Below are positions 59,183 to 64,000 of a stretch of DNA of 64,000 nt, in pieces. Source of the DNA: Desulfobacteraceae bacterium (lineage in GTDB: Bacteria > Desulfobacterota > Syntrophobacteria > Syntrophobacterales > Syntrophobacteraceae); NCBI GenBank assembly GCA_021372055.1, contig JAJFVB010000135.1:1-64000 (forward strand), written 5' to 3'. Every line of letters begins with the position of its first letter. Position 1 is the first letter of the stretch. The notes below the pieces were generated by a model. That model was not told the origin of the DNA. It did no database searches and was given only the letters and a program-made list of their open reading frames with translations. The position numbers and the translations under genes are program-made.

Positions 59183-61966
59183 CTATTTCTTCTTCGCGCC
59201 GGCCTTTGGATTGTTCCCCTGCGCGGCGCGCTTTTCCTTGATGGCGGCCTGGGCGGCGGCAAGAGTTGCAATCGGTATCCGGTAGGGCGAGCAGCTTACG
59301 TAATCCAGGCCGATCCTGTGACAGAATTCGACCGAACTCGGCTCCCCGCCATGCTCGCCGCAGATGCCCAACTTGAGATCGGGCCTCACGGAGCGTCCTT
59401 TTTGCACCGCTATCTGCATCAGCGAACCGACACCCTTCTGATCAAGGCGGCTGAAGGGATCGTGTTCCCATATTTTCGAACCGAGATAGGCGGGGAGGAA
59501 CTTGCCCGCGTCATCCCGGCTGATTCCAAACACCATCTGCGTGAGGTCGTTCGTGCCAAAAGAGAAAAACTCGGCGACTTCGGCAATTTCGTCGGCCGTC
59601 AGAGCACCGCGCGGGACCTCGATCATCGTCCCGACATTATACTCTATTGTAATTTCATATTCTTCCATTACTTTCTTGGCTACCGCATCCACAACGTCCC
59701 GCTGATTCCTCAGCTCGGCGATTTCGCCCACGAGCGGGATCATGATCTCGGGATGGACTCCCATGCCTTCCCTTGCGACCTCGCAGGCTGCCTCCATGAT
59801 CGCCCGGGCCTGCATGGCGGTAATCTCCGGGTATACGACTCCGAGGCGGCACCCCCGGTGCCCCAGCATCGGGTTCGCCTCGTGCAGAGACACGCATTTG
59901 GCCTGCAGTTGTTCAACGGGAATTCCCATCTTCACCGCGAGTTTGTGGATATCCTTATCGTCGGTGGGGAGGAACTCATGCAGAGGAGGATCGAGGGTTC
60001 GGATCGTCACGGGTTTATCCCGCATCACCCGGAACAACCCCTTGAAATCTTCCTTCTGCATGGGAAGAAGTTTTTCCAGCGCGCGCTCGCGGCCTTCCCG
60101 GTTTTCGGCCAGAATCATCTCGCGCACCGCGTCTATCCGGTTTCCTTCAAAGAACATGTGCTCGGTCCGGGTGAGGCCGATTCCCTCGGCTCCAAACGCT
60201 ATGGCCTCCTCGGCCTGGTTGGGCTGGTCGGCGTTGGTCCAGATCCCCAGACGCCGGAATTCGTCGGCCCAGCCGATAAGCGCCACGTAATCCTGGTAGA
60301 TCTGAGACCTCTGCGGCGCAAGGCTCCTGTCGATGATGACGCGCAGCACCTCCGAGGGCCGGGTCGGAATCTGCCCGGCGAACACCTCGCCCGAGGTCCC
60401 GTCGATCGAAAGGTACTGCCCTTCCCTGATCACGCGGTCGCCCACCATCATGCGCCTGTTTCTGTAGTCGATCTCGAGATCCCCGCAGCCGACGACGCAG
60501 ACCTTGCCCATCTGCCTCGCCACAAGGGCGGCGTGCGAAGTCATGCCGCCCCGCGCCGTAAGAATGCCGCGCGAGGCATGCATGCCCCGGATATCGTCAG
60601 GCGAGGTCTCGAGGCGGACCAGGATGACTATCTCGCCCCTCTTGGCCCATTCCTCGGCGTCGTGCGCGTTGAAAACAACCCGGCCCGTCGCGGCTCCGGG
60701 ACCCGCATTGAGCCCCCTGGCCAGAAGCGCGCCGTCCCTTTCGGCATCCACCTTCGCTTTCGGATAGAACGTGGGCCTGAGCAGCTGGTTCAACTGATCG
60801 GGGTCAACCCGCATCAGGGCTTCTTCCTTGCTTATGATATTTTCCCGCACCATGTCGACGGCAATCTTGAACGATGCGAACCCCGTGCGCTTGCCCGTGC
60901 GGGTCTGGAGCATCCAGAGCTTGTTTTTTTCAATCGTGAACTCGATATCCTGCATGTCACGGTAATGACGGTCCAGCTTGGTCCGGATTCCGTCGAGCTG
61001 ATCGTAAATTTCGGGCATCGTCTCGTCGAGCGAAGAACCGCCGCCATCCACCTGCTGCAGCCTGTTGATGGGCTGCGGAGTCCTGATGCCCGCGACCACG
61101 TCCTCGCCCTGGGCATTGATGAGGTACTCGCCGTAGAAGACGTTTTCCCCCGTCGCCGGGTTTCGCGTGAAAGCCACACCCGTGCCACAGTCGTCGCCCA
61201 TGTTTCCAAAGACCATGCACTGGATGTTCACGGCCGTTCCCATGGAATCCGGGATATCGTTCAGCTCGCGATAGGCAATCGCGCGCGGATTGTTCCAGGA
61301 ACCGAACACAGCCGTAATGGCCCCGAAAAGCTGGTCCCAGGGGTCCTGCCTGAACTCCACCTTCTTGCGCTCCCGGATCAGCCCTTTATAGCGCTCGACA
61401 AGCTCCTTCAAATCACCTGCCTCGAGCTGATTGTCGAACTCGACCCCGCGCTTTTTTCTCATCTCTTCGATAAGCTGGTCGAACGGGTCGTGTTCGTCCT
61501 TGGACTGCGGCTTCAGCCCGAGCACGACGTCCCCGTACATCGCGATAAATCGCCTGTAGCAGTCATAGGCAAACCGTTCGTCGCCGGTCTGCTTGATAAG
61601 CCCCTGCACCGTATGGTCGTTCAGCCCCAGGTTGAGGACGGTGTCCATCATTCCGGGCATGCTCAAGGCGGCCCCGGAGCGCACCGAGACCAGAAGAGGG
61701 TTCTCCGCGTCGCCGAATTTCCTCTCCATGATCGTTTCCAACCTGTGCAGAGCCTCTTCGACCTGCGCCTTCAACTCGACGGGATACTCGCCGTTATGAA
61801 CATAGTAGTATGTGCATATATCGGTTGTTATCGTGAAGCCGGGGGGAACGGGAATTCCCAGCTTGGCCATTTCCGCCAGATTGGCTCCCTTACCGCCCAG
61901 CAGGTCTTTCATCGCGGCATTTCCGTCGGCTTTGCCCTCTTCGAAAAAATAAACATACTTCGGCAT
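59183..61966 (-). CDS. ppdK: Pyruvate, phosphate dikinase
   Basis: 927 residues from the ATG at 61966; a GTG two codons upstream is the alternative. ATP-binding domain ([20 protein letters not shown]), the swivelling phosphohistidine domain with [19 protein letters not shown], and the PEP/pyruvate barrel with a catalytic Cys ([10 protein letters not shown]). The AKKK tail is a small basic extension. It interconverts pyruvate, ATP and phosphate with PEP, AMP and PPi; in anaerobes it serves gluconeogenesis or PPi-based glycolysis. Confidence 0.95.
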   Translation of the reverse strand: MPKYVYFFEEGKADGNAAMKDLLGGKGANLAEMAKLGIPVPPGFTITTDICTYYYVHNGEYPVELKAQVEEALHRLETIMERKFGDAENPLLVSVRSGAALSMPGMMDTVLNLGLNDHTVQGLIKQTGDERFAYDCYRRFIAMYGDVVLGLKPQSKDEHDPFDQLIEEMRKKRGVEFDNQLEAGDLKELVERYKGLIRERKKVEFRQDPWDQLFGAITAVFGSWNNPRAIAYRELNDIPDSMGTAVNIQCMVFGNMGDDCGTGVAFTRNPATGENVFYGEYLINAQGEDVVAGIRTPQPINRLQQVDGGGSSLDETMPEIYDQLDGIRTKLDRHYRDMQDIEFTIEKNKLWMLQTRTGKRTGFASFKIAVDMVRENIISKEEALMRVDPDQLNQLLRPTFYPKAKVDAERDGALLARGLNAGPGAATGRVVFNAHDAEEWAKRGEIVILVRLETSPDDIRGMHASRGILTARGGMTSHAALVARQMGKVCVVGCGDLEIDYRNRRMMVGDRVIREGQYLSIDGTSGEVFAGQIPTRPSEVLRVIIDRSLAPQRSQIYQDYVALIGWADEFRRLGIWTNADQPNQAEEAIAFGAEGIGLTRTEHMFFEGNRIDAVREMILAENREGRERALEKLLPMQKEDFKGLFRVMRDKPVTIRTLDPPLHEFLPTDDKDIHKLAVKMGIPVEQLQAKCVSLHEANPMLGHRGCRLGVVYPEITAMQARAIMEAACEVAREGMGVHPEIMIPLVGEIAELRNQRDVVDAVAKKVMEEYEITIEYNVGTMIEVPRGALTADEIAEVAEFFSFGTNDLTQMVFGISRDDAGKFLPAYLGSKIWEHDPFSRLDQKGVGSLMQIAVQKGRSVRPDLKLGICGEHGGEPSSVEFCHRIGLDYVSCSPYRIPIATLAAAQAAIKEKRAAQGNNPKAGAKKK

Positions 61967-62047
61967 GAGCACATTCTCCCCTCTATCAGCATTTCCGCTG
62001 GATCAAGGATTCAAGGCAGGCATAGGCTCCTACGATTCCATGCGGTT

Positions 62048-62077
62048 AGATAAATCACAATTCCGGTTGGCCTGCAA
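62048..62077 (-). promoter_or_regulatory. Sigma70-like promoter for ppdK
   Basis: On the minus strand TTGCAG (62077-62072), 17-18 bases and TTTATC/TTATCT (62054-62048), about 80 bases before the ppdK start. Confidence 0.45.
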
Positions 62078-62091
62078 GAGGTTAACTCTTG
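62075..62091. promoter_or_regulatory. Palindrome overlapping the ppdK -35, possible operator
   Basis: CAAGAG-GTTAA-CTCTTG is an exact inverted repeat with 6-base arms, touching the -35 of the predicted ppdK promoter. It is the expected place for a repressor or activator site; no matching regulator is in the window. Confidence 0.4.
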
Positions 62092-62512
62092 TTTAAACTG
62101 GATATATGCATATTTGGAAAGACTTCAGTCCGGCCGGCACGAACGAGATGCAGATGCATCTAATAGCTACATGCGGATAATAAAGAGATGCACCCCAGAG
62201 GCAAAGATCAGAATCTACAACAGGCGGCTCAACGGGAAATACCGGGAATCCAACCCCCAACGCCCGGATTGGCATCAGGGAAGCAAAGAGCCTTATACCA
62301 GATCACGCCTGCAAATGGTAATGATAACAAAGCCAACGGCGGAAGAATTTCTGCGGCCCCGTCGGCGGCGCTCGGAAAAGCGAAGGCGGCGTTCTGGAAA
62401 ATAGGAAATCCGGCGCCGCATGGTATAAATATAAGACCGGGACAAGCAACGCGACGTGAGCCGCGATGGAATATCGACGGTCGTTATTCAGGAGAACTTC
62501 CGAGGGTCTTAC

Positions 62513-63391
62513 ATGATTGTGAGCGCAAGCCGCCGGACCGACATCCCGGCTTTTTATTCGAAGTGGTTCATAAACGGCGTGCGCCGCGGCTGGTGCCTGG
62601 TGCCAAACCCCTTCAACCGGTTTCAGGTATCCAGGATAGCCCTCGATCCCGGGAGCGTCGATGCTTTTGTCTTCTGGACCCGCGATCCGAGGCCGCTGCT
62701 GAATTATCTGGATGAACTGGACGCAATGGGGCATCGCTACATCTTCCTGTACACCATGCTCGGATACCCGCGAAGGATCGATCCTGGAGCGCCCTCGCTT
62801 TCGGTTTCCACAAAGACTTTCCGCAAGCTCTCCGACCGCATCGGACCCGACCGGATCTCCTGGCGCTACGACCCCATCCTGCTCGGCCCCGCGACACCGG
62901 CATCGTTTCATATCGAAAACTTCGGAAAGATCGCCCGGACGCTCGCGGGCAGCACGAACCGGTGTATCATCAGCTTCGTTCAGCCCTACCGGAAGGCCCG
63001 CGCCCGGCTTGAGGCCGCCGCGCCCGGAAGCGCGAACCCGGTCGATTTCACGCACCCGGATGTCGTCCTGATGCTCCGGTCCATTGAAGCGTCCGCGAGG
63101 GAAAATGGAATGCAGGTATTTGCCTGCGCGATGGAAGAAGATTTTTCGGGGCTCGGGATACAGCACTCGAAATGCATCGACGCGGAGGGGATCTCAAAAA
63201 CGTTCGGCATCGGGATCGACGCGCCCAAGGATCCCCATCAGCGGCCCCAGTGCGGGTGCTCGGCCAGCAGGGACATCGGCGCCTCCGACACGTGCGTTTT
63301 CGGATGCAGCTATTGCTACGCGACAAACAGCCCGGAGCGGGCACGCGCAAACCACGCACGCCACGACCCCGAATCCCCCTCCCTGATTTGA
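62513..63391 (+). CDS. DUF1848 family protein
   Basis: 292 residues from the ATG at 62513 (AGGG six bases upstream), where the family begins MIVSASRRTDIPAFY. Further markers: WFINGVRRGWCLVPNPFN, FVFWTRDPRPLL, and a C-terminal cysteine region CGCSASRDIGASDTCVFGC then CYA, which looks like iron-sulfur ligands. The fold is reminiscent of photoproduct-lyase or radical SAM proteins but the activity is unknown. It is alone, divergent from ppdK, and followed by repeat R7. Confidence 0.82.
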   Translation: MIVSASRRTDIPAFYSKWFINGVRRGWCLVPNPFNRFQVSRIALDPGSVDAFVFWTRDPRPLLNYLDELDAMGHRYIFLYTMLGYPRRIDPGAPSLSVSTKTFRKLSDRIGPDRISWRYDPILLGPATPASFHIENFGKIARTLAGSTNRCIISFVQPYRKARARLEAAAPGSANPVDFTHPDVVLMLRSIEASARENGMQVFACAMEEDFSGLGIQHSKCIDAEGISKTFGIGIDAPKDPHQRPQCGCSASRDIGASDTCVFGCSYCYATNSPERARANHARHDPESPSLI

Positions 63392-63407
63392 GGGCGGTCC
63401 AGCGCTT

Positions 63408-63623
63408 CATACCAATCGAGCGTTCAAGATGATACCAGGCCGTGAGACCGTGGGGAGCCGGCTCCCCACACCCCACACGCAGCTGCACTGCTCATTTTGG
63501 CGCGTGCGGCGGGCCGGTGGCCGGCCGCAAGCCCCAGAGCGTGCGGCCTCACGCGCGTGCGCGTCAGGCCGCGGCAGAAATCCCGAGGGGACGCGGGGGA
63601 AATCATTTCCCCCGCTCTTTTCC
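63408..63623 (+). repeat. Interspersed repeat copy R7 (right end missing)
   Basis: Has end-2 (CATACCAATCGAGCGTTCAAG), the GTGGGGAGCC/GGCTCCCCAC hairpin, the CGCAGCTGCACTGCTCATTT core, a longer GC-rich centre with a GCGGCC and CGCGCGTGCGCG palindrome, and the GCGGGGGAAATCATTTCCCCCGC hairpin followed by TCTTTT. The opposite inverted end is replaced by the coding end of the last gene, whose stop codon lies in the repeat. Confidence 0.8.
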
Positions 63624-64000
63624 AGCGGGACCGTCCTCAACCCGAGGGGCTTCGCAGCCGTTGCGGATTTCCCGCCGGATTGCCTCGATGTCCTCGATCA
63701 TCGCCTCGGCAATCTGCCGCGAGCGAGCGAGCGTCTCCGCGGCGGCCCTGCGTTCCTCTCCCTCAAGGCTGTTTAGCTCCAGCATTCCCGCGAAGTTCAC
63801 CTGCGCCATCTCCGCCCGCGCCCTGAATTCCTCCAGAAGACCTATGCACCCTTCGTCGACAAGCCTGTGAAGGAACTGCACCACGAGCTTTTCACGGAAA
63901 TCGGAGAAAGCGCGCAGGAGTTCGTTTTTCGTTTCATCCCGCGCGAGTTCCCAGGCACGCCCGAAGAAGTTCTCGCCGCAGGCCGCATCGTTTTTTCGGT
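63603..64000 (-). CDS. Coiled-coil protein of unknown function (5' end outside window)
   Basis: The frame is open to the window edge, so at least 132 codons are present; a GTG at 63884 is not the start. The protein is helical and charged with heptad-like patterns (DFREKLVVQFLHRLVDEG, LLEEFRARAEMAQ, IAEAMIEDIEAIRREI). One Cys pair is seen. The last residues GKERGK and the TGA are encoded by repeat R7. It resembles in style, not clearly in sequence, the coiled-coil gene at 48844. Confidence 0.65.
   Translation of the reverse strand, partial: RKNDAACGENFFGRAWELARDETKNELLRAFSDFREKLVVQFLHRLVDEGCIGLLEEFRARAEMAQVNFAGMLELNSLEGEERRAAAETLARSRQIAEAMIEDIEAIRREIRNGCEAPRVEDGPAGKERGK

Larger units (their letters stand above)
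61967..62512. other. 546-base divergent spacer between ppdK and the DUF1848 gene
   Basis: Contains the ppdK promoter and a palindrome (separate entries). The remaining plus-strand frame of about 96 codons (62114-62404) has an Arg-rich, unstructured translation and no ribosome site, and I do not count it as a gene. The composition is AT-richer near 62040-62200. Confidence 0.4.

Noticed and set aside
59051-62053. 1000-codon open frame on the plus strand opposite ppdK
   Set aside because: It mirrors the codon pattern of ppdK in GC-rich DNA, has no family motifs and no ribosome site. The same applies to the long antisense frames at 2818-4671 (ntrY), 35603-37486 (thrS) and 30876-32669 (pheT).
62114-62404. 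96-codon frame between ppdK and the DUF1848 gene
   Set aside because: Arg/Lys-rich, no ribosome binding site, overlapping frames equally open, and no sign of a fold.

Overview
The window is a GC-rich (by eye about 60%) bacterial chromosome segment. Gene content suggests a strictly anaerobic, sulfate-reducing or syntrophic member of the Desulfobacterota, Syntrophobacter-like: B12-dependent ribonucleotide reductase, pyruvate phosphate dikinase, an NtrY/NtrX pair, ferritin-like and DUF4390/DUF4911/DUF1848-type genes, and a probable selenoprotein. The assignment is by gene style only. I see no rRNA, CRISPR array, transposase gene or prophage.

Layout. 1-6161 (+): 3' end of nrdJ, a TPR protein, then DUF4390-ntrY-ntrX. 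6168-9745 (-): a NusG-like factor and a helicase-exonuclease fusion resembling MrfA+MrfB in one chain. 10107-12319: metallo-beta-lactamase-fold protein, Mug-type glycosylase and a tandem array of three paralogous 55-58-residue proteins of unknown function. 12515-19761: accessory metabolism (old-yellow-enzyme oxidoreductase, TauE/SafE permease, hydrolase, and a LarA-like / hydroxyacid dehydrogenase / UxaA-like locus). 20042-25447 (+): a complete livKHMGF-type transporter operon followed by an SpsF-like gene. 25554-30008 (-): purE, purL and mntP. 30099-37775 (-): tRNA-Val(GAC), thrS-infC-rpmI-rplT-pheS-pheT translation cluster and a PilZ gene. 37830-39767 (-): pgsA and a secreted protein. 39874-45628 (+): DUF4911, a double cyclic-nucleotide-binding-domain protein, miaB, DUF151 nuclease, adenine deaminase, ferritin-like protein. 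45728-50072: mixed small and signalling genes. 50506-61966 (-): selenoprotein-like DUF1573 gene, ctp plus divergent polysaccharide deacetylase, two CBS proteins, a GAF/PAS histidine kinase, a CitE-like lyase and ppdK. 62513-64000: DUF1848 gene and the 3' end of a coiled-coil gene.

Strongest unusual signals: (1) a DUF1573 gene interrupted by one in-frame TGA exactly where the family's first Cys of the CGCT motif should be, followed by a hairpin at SECIS distance; (2) an orphan sigma54-type promoter feeding a ~70-nt transcript with a CCUCCU-loop hairpin and an intrinsic terminator, i.e. a candidate small RNA; (3) the three-copy small-protein array; (4) the helicase-exonuclease fusion; (5) a seven-copy intergenic repeat family with inverted ends whose hairpins and stop codons form the 3' ends of several genes.
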